NCBI GenBank assembly: GCA_965371245.1
Contig: CBDUXT010000066.1
Location: 1-34,609 of the forward strand
Direction of reading: 5' to 3'
Origin: CBDUXT01 sp965371245
GTDB taxonomy: Bacteria; Planctomycetota; Phycisphaerae; UBA1845
DNA length: 34,609 nt
Shown here: positions 27,201 through 34,450 of the stretch, in pieces
Position numbering within the stretch: the first letter of the stretch is position 1
Layout of the letters: every line of letters begins with the position of its first letter
The notes under the pieces: generated by a model
Told to the model about the DNA's origin: nothing
Databases searched by the model: none
What the model saw: the letters and a program-made list of their open reading frames with translations, nothing else
Position numbers and translations under genes: made by a program

Positions 27201-30200
27201 AACGCACCGTCGTCCGTACACACCGTGCCGTTTGGCAGGAACACCTCGGTCGGACACGTCAGCGCCGCCCCGTCGCACACCTCGGCCGGGTCGCACTCAT
27301 CCGTCGATGCGCGGCATTCGGTGCCGAGCGCGGTCGGTGGATGCGCGCAAACGCCCGTCTGGCAGACATCATCGCTGCACGGCAGGCCGTCATCCGTACA
27401 CGTGGTTCCGTCGGTGGCCAGCGTGTCCGTCGGACAGGTCAGCGACGCCCCGTCGCAAACCTCGGCCGGGTCGCATTCATCGGTCGATGCCCGGCATTCG
27501 GTGTCAAGCGGTCTGGGTGGGTGGGTGCATGCGCCGCTCTGGCACACGTCGTCGCTGCACAACAGGCCATCGTCGGTGCAAGCCGTTCCGTCGCCCAGGA
27601 ACGAGTCCGTCGGACACGTCAGGGCGACTCCGTTGCACACCTCTTGCGGGTCGCATTCATCGGTCGATGTACGGCAGAGAGTGCCAACAAGGGTGGCCGG
27701 ATGCGAACAAACCCCCGATTGACAGACATCATCGCTGCACGGAAGTCCATCGTCGGTACACGTCGTAAGGTCGGGCGTGAACGAATCCGTCGGACACGTC
27801 AGGGCCACGCCGTCGCACACCTCTTGCGGGTCGCATTCGTCGGTCGATGCGCGGCAGAGCGTGTTGAGCGGTACCGCCGGGTGGGAACAAACGCCCGACT
27901 GGCACACGTCGTCGCTGCACAACAGCCCATCATCGGTACACACGGTGAGCTCGGGCAGGAACGAATCCAGCGGACAGCTCAGCGCCACGCCGTCGCACAC
28001 CTCCTGCGGGTCGCACTCGTCGGTCGATGCGCGGCAGAGCGTGTTGAGCGGCACCGGCGGGTGGCTACACACACCAGCCTGACACACGTCGTCACTGCAC
28101 AAGAGCCCGTCGTCGGTACACACGGTGAGGTCTGGCAGGAACGAATCCAGCGGGCAACTCAGCGCAACGCCGTCACACACCTCCTGAGGATCACATTCGT
28201 CCGTTGACGCGCGACAGAGCGTGTTGAGCGCCAACGCCGGGTGGCTGCACACGCCGGCCTGGCACACATCGTCGCTACACAAGAGCCCGTCGTCGCTGCA
28301 CGTGGTGAGATCGGGCAGGAACGCATCCGTCGGGCACGTCAGCGCGACGCCGTTGCACACCTCGGCCGGGTCGCACTCGTCCGTCGATGCGCGACACTCG
28401 GTGGCGGCCGCCGTGGGTGGGTGCGAGCATACGCCTGTTTGACACACGTCGTCGCTGCATAGAAGACCATCGTCGGTACACGCGGTGAGGTCGGGCAGAA
28501 ACGAATCCAACGGACAGCTCAGCGCAACGCCGTCGCACACCTCCTGTGGATCGCATTCGTCCGTGGACGCGCGGCAAAGCGTGTTGAGCGGCACCGGCGG
28601 GTGGCTGCACACGCCGGCCTGGCACACGTCGTCGCTACACAAGAGCCCGTCGTCCGTACACGTTGTGAGGTCGGGCAGGAACGAGTCCGTCGGGCACGTC
28701 AACGCGACGCCGTTACACACCTCGGCCGGATCGCACTCGTCGGTGGAGGCGCGGCATTCGGTTGCCGCCGCCTTGGCGGGGTGAGAGCAAACACCCGTTT
28801 GACACACGTCGTCGCTGCACAAGAGCCCATCGTCGGTACAGGTAGCGAGATCGGGCAGGAACGAGTCCGTCGGGCACGTCAGCGCAACGCCGTCACAGAC
28901 CTCGGCCGGATCGCACTCGTCGGTCGATGCCCGGCACTCGGTGGCGGCCGCCGTGGGCGGGTGCGAGCATACGCCGGTCTGGCACACGTCGTCGCTACAC
29001 GAGAGCCCGTCGTCGCTGCACGTTGTGAGATCGGGCAGGAACGAGTCCGTCGGACACGTCAGCGCGACGCCGTTACACACTTCAGCCGGATCGCACTCAT
29101 CAGTCGATGCGCGGCACTCCGTGGCCGCCGCCAACGGCGGGTGCGAGCACGCCCCCGCTTGGCAAACGTCGTCGCTGCACAAGAGCCCGTCGTCGGTGCA
29201 AGCCGTCAAATCCGGAAGGAACGAGTCCGTCGGACACGTCAGCGCAACGCCGTTACACACCTCCTGCGGATCACATTCGTCCGTGGACGCGCGGCAAAGC
29301 GTGTTGAGCGGCAACGCCGGGTGGCTACACACGCCGGCCTGGCACACGTCGTCGCTGCATAAGAGCCCGTCGTCAGTGCAAGCGGTTGAATCCGGCAGGA
29401 ACGCATCCGTCGGACACGTCAGCGCAACGCCGTTACACACCTCGGCCGGGTCGCACTCGTCCGTCGATGCGCGGCACTCGGTGGCGGCCGCAGTCGGTGG
29501 GTGGGAACACACGCCGGTCTGACACACGTCGTCACTGCATAAGAGCCCGTCGTCTGTGCAGGCCGTTAAATCGGGCAGGAACGCGTCCGTCGGGCACGTC
29601 AGCGCAACGCCGTCACAAACCTCGGCCGGATCGCACTCATCCGTCGATGCGCGGCATTCGGTGGCGGCCGCGGTCGGCGGGTGGGCACACACGCCTGTTT
29701 GACATACGTCGTCGCTGCATACGAGGCCGTCGTCGGTGCAGGCCGTACCGTCGATGACTGCGTTGTTCTGGCAGATGCCGACGACGCAGACGTCCGTCGT
29801 ACACTCGTTGCCATCGTCGCAGTCTGTATCCAGGATGCAGCCGGGTGTGATGTCAGCCTCAAACTCCGTTACCTCGGCACGATCGACGAGTACGTTGGTG
29901 GCACTGATACAGACAAACCGCATCGCGAATGAACCGCCGCCGAGGTCGGCCAGCGCGCCGATGAACGCAGCGGTCAACGTGTACGTCGTGGGGCATGAAT
30001 TCCCCGGTCCGCCGGGCGGCGTACAAGGAGTCACGTCCACGACGTTGACGTTGTCGATCGTGGTCGCCGAGTTGTAGGGAGCGAGGCGACAGTCGCCCGC
30101 ACCACGGAGCTTGACGATGTGGGCCGTCACCGTGTCACCGGGGATCGGCGGGAACCCGGTGTTCCACGTCAGCTTGACCATGTCCTCCGCACCCCTGGAG

Positions 30201-30400
30201 AGACGTCCAGCTCTAGTCGCGAGGTTTCCGTCGAGGTAGGTCGCGTCGGTGGTCAGCGCCGGGTCGGGGTCGTCCCAGTTGGTGAGCGCAGCCTCTTGCG
30301 CGAGGTCCGGCGGGGCCGGTGCCGCGACCGCGATGACCCCGAAGAGCATCGGTAGCGCCGCGACGAAGCCCGTGAAGAGCCTGTTTGAGTTCGTTAGCAT
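24245..30400 (-). CDS. Giant secreted protein with 25 disintegrin-like cysteine modules and C-terminal dockerin-type EF-hands
   Basis: A 2051-residue protein starting at the ATG at 30400 (MLTNSNRLFTGFVAAL, signal peptide, purine-rich GGGGGGAAACG just upstream). Residues about 35-195 are a beta-rich domain, followed by a short DTDCDDGNECTTDVC linker. Residues about 222-1721 are 25 tandem 60-residue modules, each with eight cysteines spaced C-x6-C-x4-C-x4-C-x10-C-x6-C-x5-C-x6-C-x11. The part CRASTDECDPQEVCDG...CPTDSF...C has the exact cysteine spacing of the C-terminal half of ADAM and snake-venom disintegrin domains. A beta domain and three DxDxDG-like calcium motifs (VDISDFSIL, DATGDGVQGTADF, DLNNDGVIDTHD) close the protein, as in dockerin modules. 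It is probably exported and disulfide-bonded, perhaps an adhesin or surface scaffold; ligand unknown. No LPXTG or PEP-CTERM anchor; the tail is KRRRTRR. Confidence 0.9.
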   Translation of the reverse strand: MLTNSNRLFTGFVAALPMLFGVIAVAAPAPPDLAQEAALTNWDDPDPALTTDATYLDGNLATRAGRLSRGAEDMVKLTWNTGFPPIPGDTVTAHIVKLRGAGDCRLAPYNSATTIDNVNVVDVTPCTPPGGPGNSCPTTYTLTAAFIGALADLGGGSFAMRFVCISATNVLVDRAEVTEFEADITPGCILDTDCDDGNECTTDVCVVGICQNNAVIDGTACTDDGLVCSDDVCQTGVCAHPPTAAATECRASTDECDPAEVCDGVALTCPTDAFLPDLTACTDDGLLCSDDVCQTGVCSHPPTAAATECRASTDECDPAEVCNGVALTCPTDAFLPDSTACTDDGLLCSDDVCQAGVCSHPALPLNTLCRASTDECDPQEVCNGVALTCPTDSFLPDLTACTDDGLLCSDDVCQAGACSHPPLAAATECRASTDECDPAEVCNGVALTCPTDSFLPDLTTCSDDGLSCSDDVCQTGVCSHPPTAAATECRASTDECDPAEVCDGVALTCPTDSFLPDLATCTDDGLLCSDDVCQTGVCSHPAKAAATECRASTDECDPAEVCNGVALTCPTDSFLPDLTTCTDDGLLCSDDVCQAGVCSHPPVPLNTLCRASTDECDPQEVCDGVALSCPLDSFLPDLTACTDDGLLCSDDVCQTGVCSHPPTAAATECRASTDECDPAEVCNGVALTCPTDAFLPDLTTCSDDGLLCSDDVCQAGVCSHPALALNTLCRASTDECDPQEVCDGVALSCPLDSFLPDLTVCTDDGLLCSDDVCQAGVCSHPPVPLNTLCRASTDECDPQEVCDGVALSCPLDSFLPELTVCTDDGLLCSDDVCQSGVCSHPAVPLNTLCRASTDECDPQEVCDGVALTCPTDSFTPDLTTCTDDGLPCSDDVCQSGVCSHPATLVGTLCRTSTDECDPQEVCNGVALTCPTDSFLGDGTACTDDGLLCSDDVCQSGACTHPPRPLDTECRASTDECDPAEVCDGASLTCPTDTLATDGTTCTDDGLPCSDDVCQTGVCAHPPTALGTECRASTDECDPAEVCDGAALTCPTEVFLPNGTVCTDDGALCSDDVCQTGVCLHPAKIDGTLCRASTDECDPQEVCDGISITCPIDGFVPNGTVCTDDGLLCSDDVCQGGACSHPPTTGGTLCRASTDECDPQEVCDGAALTCPTDSFLPDLTACTDDGLVCSDDVCQSGVCSHPVTPGGTLCRASTDECDPQEVCDGLVLTCPTDSFLPDLTACTDDGLLCSDDVCQTGVCSHPALPLNTLCRASTDECDPQEVCDGVSIVCPIDGFLPNGTVCTDDGLLCSDDVCQAGLCDHPPTLSGTLCRASTDECDPQEVCDGLVLTCPTDLFLPDLTACTDDGLLCSDDVCQTGVCSHPPELLGTLCRASTDECDPQEECNGVALTCPTDSFLPDLTTCIDDGLLCSDDICLTGLCSHPPLLVNTLCRASTDECDPQEVCDGVALACPLDSFLPDATVCTDDGLLCSDDICQTGLCSHPPLLVNTLCRASTDECDPQEVCDGVALTCPLDSFLPDLTTCTDDGLLCSDDICQTGLCSHPPLLLNTLCRASTDECDPQEVCDGVALACPLDSFLPDATVCTDDGLLCSDDICQTGLCSHPPLLFNTLCRASTDECDPQEVCDGVALACPLDSFLADATVCTDDGFVCSDDICLTGLCSHPPLPLNTLCRASTDQCDPQEVCDGVAVACPGDLFLPDTTPCDDGASCNVGEACLTGVCVGGGLPDCVPASDDCNTATCDTLGLEGNCDIITPQPNGTLCDDGLPCTTDACDAGLCLGSPNAQITVDIDIGGLGKAVMRDVTFTVTTCGGLVDARVISVVFDIFGSATVVLDNVEDTATWLAVREGHTLRALVPLSFVSCATMVNLTGAGALLSGDFQTAVIVQDNLVDISDFSILATAFNTPVSPDSSLGADATGDGVQGTADFAAIQANFLALGDLFDGCPGGTSLSGGRSGGLTRFGGTADVFGAVPRSSIPVDELGFVGAELADLNNDGVIDTHDIRAFAARHGFRLSPAFEQQLGSLESVKRRRTRR
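25238..29737 (-). repeat. 25-unit tandem array, 180-bp period, inside the giant gene
   Basis: The period is exactly 180 bp with no indels, so every unit keeps frame and all eight cysteine codons. Two main subtypes alternate irregularly: one with AAATEC...DPAEVC and one with LNTLC...DPQEVC. The last five units (C-terminal) share DDICxTGLC and are the most alike, which suggests recent local duplication. Differences between units are largely at third codon positions. The 26th unit is a decayed half-repeat (DDGASCNVGEAC). Confidence 0.92.
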
Positions 30401-30983
30401 CGTTTCCCCCCCATGCCGTAGCGGCTCGCCCGCGAAGGCGAGCGCTGCAATACAGCGGAACACCGCTGCGCCGGCGCTACCGCATCAGCCGGCGATCGGC
30501 GCCCTGGTTGATGACACGTTGTTTGCACTTCATTTCCCCCAATGAACCTGACAGTTCAAGCCCTGCGGCGGCGGCTTTGCGTACATCGAAGACTTCGATA
30601 TGCCACCGCGGTTGTGTTTCCCCGAAACGAACGCGAATCCAGGTCTTCTGATGCGGCGGCCAAGGCCGTCCGTTCCGCTCTGGGCCGTCAAGCCCTACGC
30701 GCGTCACTTACCACGAGCGCAAATCATTTGTGGTACCCCGTGTGCGGCGCAAACGTAATCTTTGTCCCCCGGGACGTTTCATCCGTCCATGCCTACGCCG
30801 GCTGCCATGTCCGCGATTCGGATCCCATCCACCGAATCGTAGGCACCTCGATCGGCCGTACCAACCCACCAACGCGTTTGGTTCTACCCCACACGTCCGG
30901 ACGCGACCGCCGGGAGCCGTTGTGAAAGACCCCGTTGTGACCCGCGCGATCCAAAGCCGCGCGTCAGCTTCCAGCGATCCACA

Positions 30984-31012
30984 AATATAACAGGTTCGGT
31001 TGACCAGTTCAA
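30984..31012 (-). promoter_or_regulatory. Sigma-70-like promoter with overlapping inverted repeat
   Basis: On the minus strand TTGAAC (31012-31007), a 17-base spacer, and TATATT (30989-30984). A perfect inverted repeat GTTGA-n5-TCAAC at 30999-31013 overlaps the -35 box and could be a repressor site. It points toward the giant repeat gene, whose start is about 580 bases downstream. No other gene candidate is closer. Confidence 0.45.
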
Positions 31013-31244
31013 CACGGAAACGTTGCACTTGAGCTTTAGGGCCGTCCTCGGGTCGGCGGCGTGCGAGGCGCGGCGTCAGGGCCGTTTTGCCCGGCCGATA
31101 AGGGGCTTGCAGACACTTATCCGCCAGGATCGGGTCCGAGAACGGGCGAAACCACGAACCTCACCCATTCGTGCGTCGGTGGGTGCTCCGCTGGGTGGTC
31201 AGGGCCACCTCAAGGCCTCCGACAAGATCTGACAGCGCCCGGCA

Positions 31245-31273
31245 TTGGACCAATCGCCCGGGGGCGTTATCCT
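31245..31273 (+). promoter_or_regulatory. Weak sigma-70-like promoter for the selenoprotein gene
   Basis: TTGGAC (31245-31250), a 17-base spacer, and TATCCT (31268-31273), 124 bases upstream of the start codon. Matches to consensus are 3/6 and 4/6, so this is only a candidate. Confidence 0.3.
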
Positions 31274-31397
31274 AAAGGTTGCTTCGGGTCGAGCCCCGGC
31301 TGGAGCCGACCTTGGACGCAAGTGATTCACGGCGTGGAGCGATCGGCCCCCGCACGAACCGACGGCTCCGGGCGAGCCGAAAGATAATAGGAGAGCG

Positions 31398-32474
31398 ATG
31401 ATGATCAAGAAATGGAACCTGGTCGTGCTGGCGTCGGTGGCGCTGGCGATGTCGGCGGGCGGCGTGCTCGCTCAGGAGGGCCGCGGGCAGGGCAACCGCG
31501 AAGAGCGAATGAAGCGGATGCGGGAGAGGATGTCCCGCGATGACGGCGCCCCCAAGGTGGGCGATGTTGCGCCGACGTTCACGCTCAAGTCGCGTGACGG
31601 GAAACAGGAGACGAACCTGGCCAGCTTCCAGGGCAAGAAACCGGTCGTGCTGTTCTTCGGCAGCTATACGTGACCGCCCTTCCTTCAGCAGGTTGCTGAA
31701 ATGGAAAAGATGTACCAGGACTATCGTGACATTGCCGAGTTCCGTCTCGTGTACATCACCGAGGCACACGCGGCCGACGGGCGCCGCCCGGTTGGGTACG
31801 CCAAAGAACTCAACATCACCGAACACAAGGATTACGCCCAACGCTGCAAGACGGCCGATCAGCTCATCGGTGACAAGGAACTGACCATCCCCACGATCAT
31901 CGACGGCATGGACAACGCCGTGAACGAGGCTTACAAGGCCCACCCCGATCGCGTCTTCCTGGTTCGTAAGGACGGGCGGCTGGCCGTTGCGGCAAAGCGA
32001 GGTCCGTTTGGCTTCAAGCCGGCGATCAACTCCGTAAAGACATGGCTGGCGTCGTACAAGGATACCGGGAAGGAGCCGGAGATTTCCCAAAAGACGGCGG
32101 AAGCCGAGCCGGAGCCCGAGACGAGGAGCGCCGTCGCCTCCACCGGCCGCGGACACGCGGGCACCTTCGGTCGGGCCGTCGGCAAGTGGAACATGAAGAC
32201 GGACCTCCGCGGGACGTCGATCGAGGCGACGATGGTACTTTCGGTCAAGGATGGAAAGCTCACCGGCAAGTGGATCAGCCAGGGGCAAGAGATGGAGATG
32301 ACCGACCTGAAGCTGGACGGTGGCGCGCTAAGCTTCAAGCGATCGATGGGCGGCGGTCAAGATCTCGTGTTCAAGGGCATCATCAAAGGAAGCAAGGTAA
32401 CCGGGGAATACACCGGCGCCTTCGGTGAGCTGGAGTGTACGGGCGAACGAGTCAGGTCCGGGCACGGAACTTGA
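31398..32474 (+). CDS. Iodothyronine-deiodinase-like selenoprotein (UGA = Sec92)
   Basis: A 358-residue protein if the TGA at 31671-31673 is read as selenocysteine. Residues 1-27 are a signal peptide (MMIKKWNLVVLASVALAMSAGGVLAQ); a GGAG ribosome-binding sequence precedes the ATG by 4 bases. A thioredoxin-fold domain spans about 50-220: VGDVAPTFTLKSRDGK, then VVLFFGSYT-U-PPF, the active-site signature of iodothyronine deiodinases (GSCT-U-PPF). Downstream come LVYITEAHAADG (deiodinase VYIxEAHAxDG), IPTIIDGMDNAVNEAYKAHP, and RGPFGF with a closing WL, all in the deiodinase order. Both halves around the UGA keep the same frame with no gap. A second domain at about 250-350 is a lipocalin-like beta barrel (VGKWNMKTDL...LTGKWISQGQ...VTGEYTGAFGELECTGERV). 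Bacterial substrates of this family are not known to me; a thiol/selenol redox or peroxidase role is possible. No selABC gene lies in the window. Confidence 0.88.
31679..31706 (+). promoter_or_regulatory. Bacterial SECIS-like hairpin after the UGA
   Basis: TTCAGC (31684-31689) pairs perfectly with GCTGAA (31695-31700) around the loop AGGTT; after a two-base bulge TCC (31681-31683) pairs with GGA (31703-31705), plus T31680-A31706. The loop begins 17 bases after the UGA and has G at its second and third positions, as bacterial SelB-bound SECIS loops require. The hairpin lies inside the coding sequence, as expected for bacteria. Confidence 0.75.
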
Positions 32475-32514
32475 AGCCTGCTTGAATCACCATCACGGGA
32501 ACCACATCATCTCG

Positions 32515-32554
32515 CCGATCCGCCCGAGCATGAGCCTGGGCGGATCGGTTTTTT
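32515..32554 (+). terminator. Rho-independent terminator of the selenoprotein gene
   Basis: An 11-base perfect stem, CCGATCCGCCC with GGGCGGATCGG, a 12-base loop, and six T residues directly after. It starts 41 bases after the selenoprotein stop. It is the only classic intrinsic terminator I see in the window, and shows that the gene is monocistronic. Confidence 0.92.
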
Positions 32555-32783
32555 GTGGGCCTTGCATGGCCGTTGGGGTGCATCCCTCCGGGCGGGGCAG
32601 GCAGCAGCGGTGCGATTGCGTCGCCGCCCCCTTGCTCAATCGAGTCTCGTTCGGCTAGACTCCCCCGACCAGTCGAGGCTTCGCCCACGCGCGACCGCGA
32701 GGAACCCGGCACGGACCGGATGAACCGGGTCGATCGACCTGCCATCGCGGTGGGCCGACGCAATCCCTCGATGCCAACGCCTT
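32555..32783. other. Spacer between terminator and tRNA
   Basis: About 230 bases with no gene of its own (part of a roughly 310-base gap after the selenoprotein). It should carry the tRNA promoter, but no box is convincing. The integrase remnant's open frame runs antisense into it up to 32655, which is a chance extension. Confidence 0.5.
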
Positions 32784-33251
32784 GGAGAGGTGTCCGAGCG
32801 GCTGAAGGAGCCGGTTTCGAAAACCGGTGTGCGGTTTATTCCGTACCGCGGGTTCGAATCCCGCCCTCTCCGGTCCTAACCCCTTGTCACACACGGGGTT
32901 AGTTTTTCGGTGTGTTCCCAGTGTGTTCCTTTCCTGCGTCAAGCCGCGCCCGCTGAGGTCAACGCCCGTCAGTCCGCTCGGAGACTTCTTGAAGTCCTCC
33001 CGGTACGCGTCGTCGTTGAGCCGGAAGTAGTGACGCACCAGGGCGAAGCTGTCGTGCCCGATAGCCTGCATGACGTGAATGAAGCTCACGCCCGCGGAAG
33101 CGGCCCGGCTCACGAAGTAGTTGCGCAACCTCCGCCAATCGACACATGACCATGCTTTGCCCGCGTGCTTGCCCCGGTCGGATGTCGTGAGCATGATGCC
33201 ATCCTCGGTCGCGAAGAGCCGAAGCCGCTCGCGAGTCCCTTGGTCCCGCAC
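32655..33251 (-). pseudogene. Tyrosine-recombinase (integrase) C-terminal remnant next to tRNA-Ser
   Basis: The first 90 residues of this frame resemble the end of a phage-type integrase: WRRLRNYFVSRAASAGV corresponds to the HxxR box (His replaced by Arg), and HVMQAIGHDSFALVRHYFRL holds the GH motif and the catalytic Tyr. The core-binding domain and the first catalytic Arg are missing, and a TAA in frame (about 33273) closes it upstream, so it cannot be active. The GTG at 33251 is only the first start-like codon. After about residue 115 the frame runs antisense through the tRNA, which is not real coding sequence. It is probably the scar of an element that integrated at the tRNA. Confidence 0.65.
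32784..32872 (+). tRNA. tRNA-Ser (anticodon CGA)
   Basis: Acceptor stem GGAGAGG pairs with CCTCTCC; anticodon arm CCGGT-TTCGAAA-ACCGG gives CGA at 32818-32820; a long variable arm (GTGCGG/CCGTAC, six pairs with one wobble) is typical of class II tRNA-Ser; T arm GCGGG-TTCGAAT-CCCGC; discriminator G. The CCA end is not encoded. The gene reads UCG codons. Confidence 0.96.
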
Positions 33252-33459
33252 CGGAAGGCCACCCGAGCTAGCTTAGTGCCATAAACCTGACAGTCCCATC
33301 GAACAACCCAGTGGAGACAACCCTCCTCAACGGGCGTACGATAGCGTGCTCCACTTACTGGGCCCGAACTCGGCTGCCCGTTACGACACCTGGATGCCGT
33401 CAAGTCTCCCCGCATGTTTTACACTACCACCTTCAAATGGCTTCGTTTCGTAATTCGGT

Positions 33460-34450
33460 TCACGAAGCCGCCCTCAACCCGGAAACGGCGGTCAGGTGGG
33501 CTCCCCCGTCATGCCGCCGTCCCGGCTCCGGCGTCAGCACCGCCTCACGACTTGGGACCAATCGCACCTCACCCTTGCGGCGACGAGCCTGGTACGCACG
33601 CAGGTCGCTAAGTAGATGATGGAGCTCTCGTACGACCGCCGGCTCGTGCCGGCTAATCCGCTTCATATCCTCCTCAGACGGGAGCGAGGCCATCAGACAC
33701 CGAGTCCGCTCGCGACGCGCTGCCGCGAAACGCGCTGCTTCCGTCGCCCGCTGCTGAAGCGTCTGAAGTGCTTCCCGCCACATCTCAACGACTTGGCGTT
33801 GCGCGGCTCGGAGACGCGTCTCGGCCTCCGCGACAGCGATATTCTGGGCCGAAAGGAACCCCCGACGAAGATCCTCGGTTGCAACATCGGCCTCGCCCCG
33901 CCGACTCCGCAAACAGGATCCATGCCGAATCTAATGTCCAGCCCAGCCCCGACTCCAATAGGCTGCTCTGGGCCTCTACCAGCTCAAGCGTGCGTTTCTC
34001 AAACTCAAGACCAGCATCCGCCTCTTCAAAATCCTCTCTGAAAACCGGAGTATCTGGCATCTGCGAAATCTCGCCGTTGAGGATGGCGTGGACAGCTTTC
34101 TCGAAATGGTGCTGCGGTCCACCGGCTTCAACTTGCTTCTTTATCGCGCCCTGCTCGAAGCGCTGAATCCGCGCCAGGCGCCAATAGCACCACGCCACGC
34201 GTTCAACCTGCAGCTGCCGTGACACGCACTCCGGTTGGAATTCGTCGTAAAATCCTGCGAGCAATGACTCCCACTTTCCACGATCTTCAATGCTATCGAC
34301 CACAACCGCCGCCGCTGAGATACCATGCGTAATCGCGTTCTGGCTTGAGTTCGCCTTCCCTTCGGCCGTTCTTGGGCCCGTGGACTTCAGGGCGTTCCTC
34401 CGATTGGCTTCAACCTGCTTGGTCGAAACGACCTTCTTCCGTGCGCTCAT
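33460..34450 (-). pseudogene. STGPRTAEGK-family protein split by a frameshift
   Basis: From the ATG at 34450 the protein starts MSARKKVVSTKQVEANRRNA, then LKSTGPRTAEGKANSSQNAI and THGI, the N-terminal signature of a large uncharacterised family common in planctomycetes and acidobacteria, often near mobile DNA. Its frame loses sense after about residue 180 and ends at 33785. The following family-like part, including RHEPAVVRELHHLLSDLRAY (as in the family's RYExxLxRxLxRxLxELxxLQ helix), continues in another frame ending at 33460. A single indel between about 33890 and 33930 would join them. It is either a real pseudogene or a sequencing error. Function unknown. Confidence 0.6.

Larger units (their letters stand above)
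30401..31397. other. Long non-coding gap with divergent promoters
   Basis: About 1 kb between the leftward giant gene and the rightward selenoprotein gene. Several open frames exist (for example 30477-30707 minus, GTG start, and 30708-31028 minus) but none has a ribosome-binding site or a family signal. A good sigma-70-like promoter points left at 30984-31012 and a weaker one points right at 31245-31273. If the first serves the giant gene, its mRNA has a leader of nearly 580 bases. Confidence 0.5.

Noticed and set aside
25238..29737. Regular 180-bp repeats considered as a CRISPR or satellite array
   Set aside because: There are no spacers, the units are contiguous and translate into conserved cysteine modules in frame.
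30477..30707. 76-codon minus-strand frame in the large gap
   Set aside because: GTG start without a ribosome-binding sequence and no recognisable domain; more likely leader or spacer.
31701..32474. Second half of the deiodinase-like gene as an independent gene starting at ATG 31701
   Set aside because: No ribosome-binding site, it would cut the domain in the middle of its active site, and the same frame continues upstream through a UGA in the exact Sec position.
32655..32960. C-terminal extension of the integrase frame through the tRNA
   Set aside because: It is the antisense of tRNA-Ser and spacer DNA; similar spurious tails occur wherever a frame crosses a tRNA.
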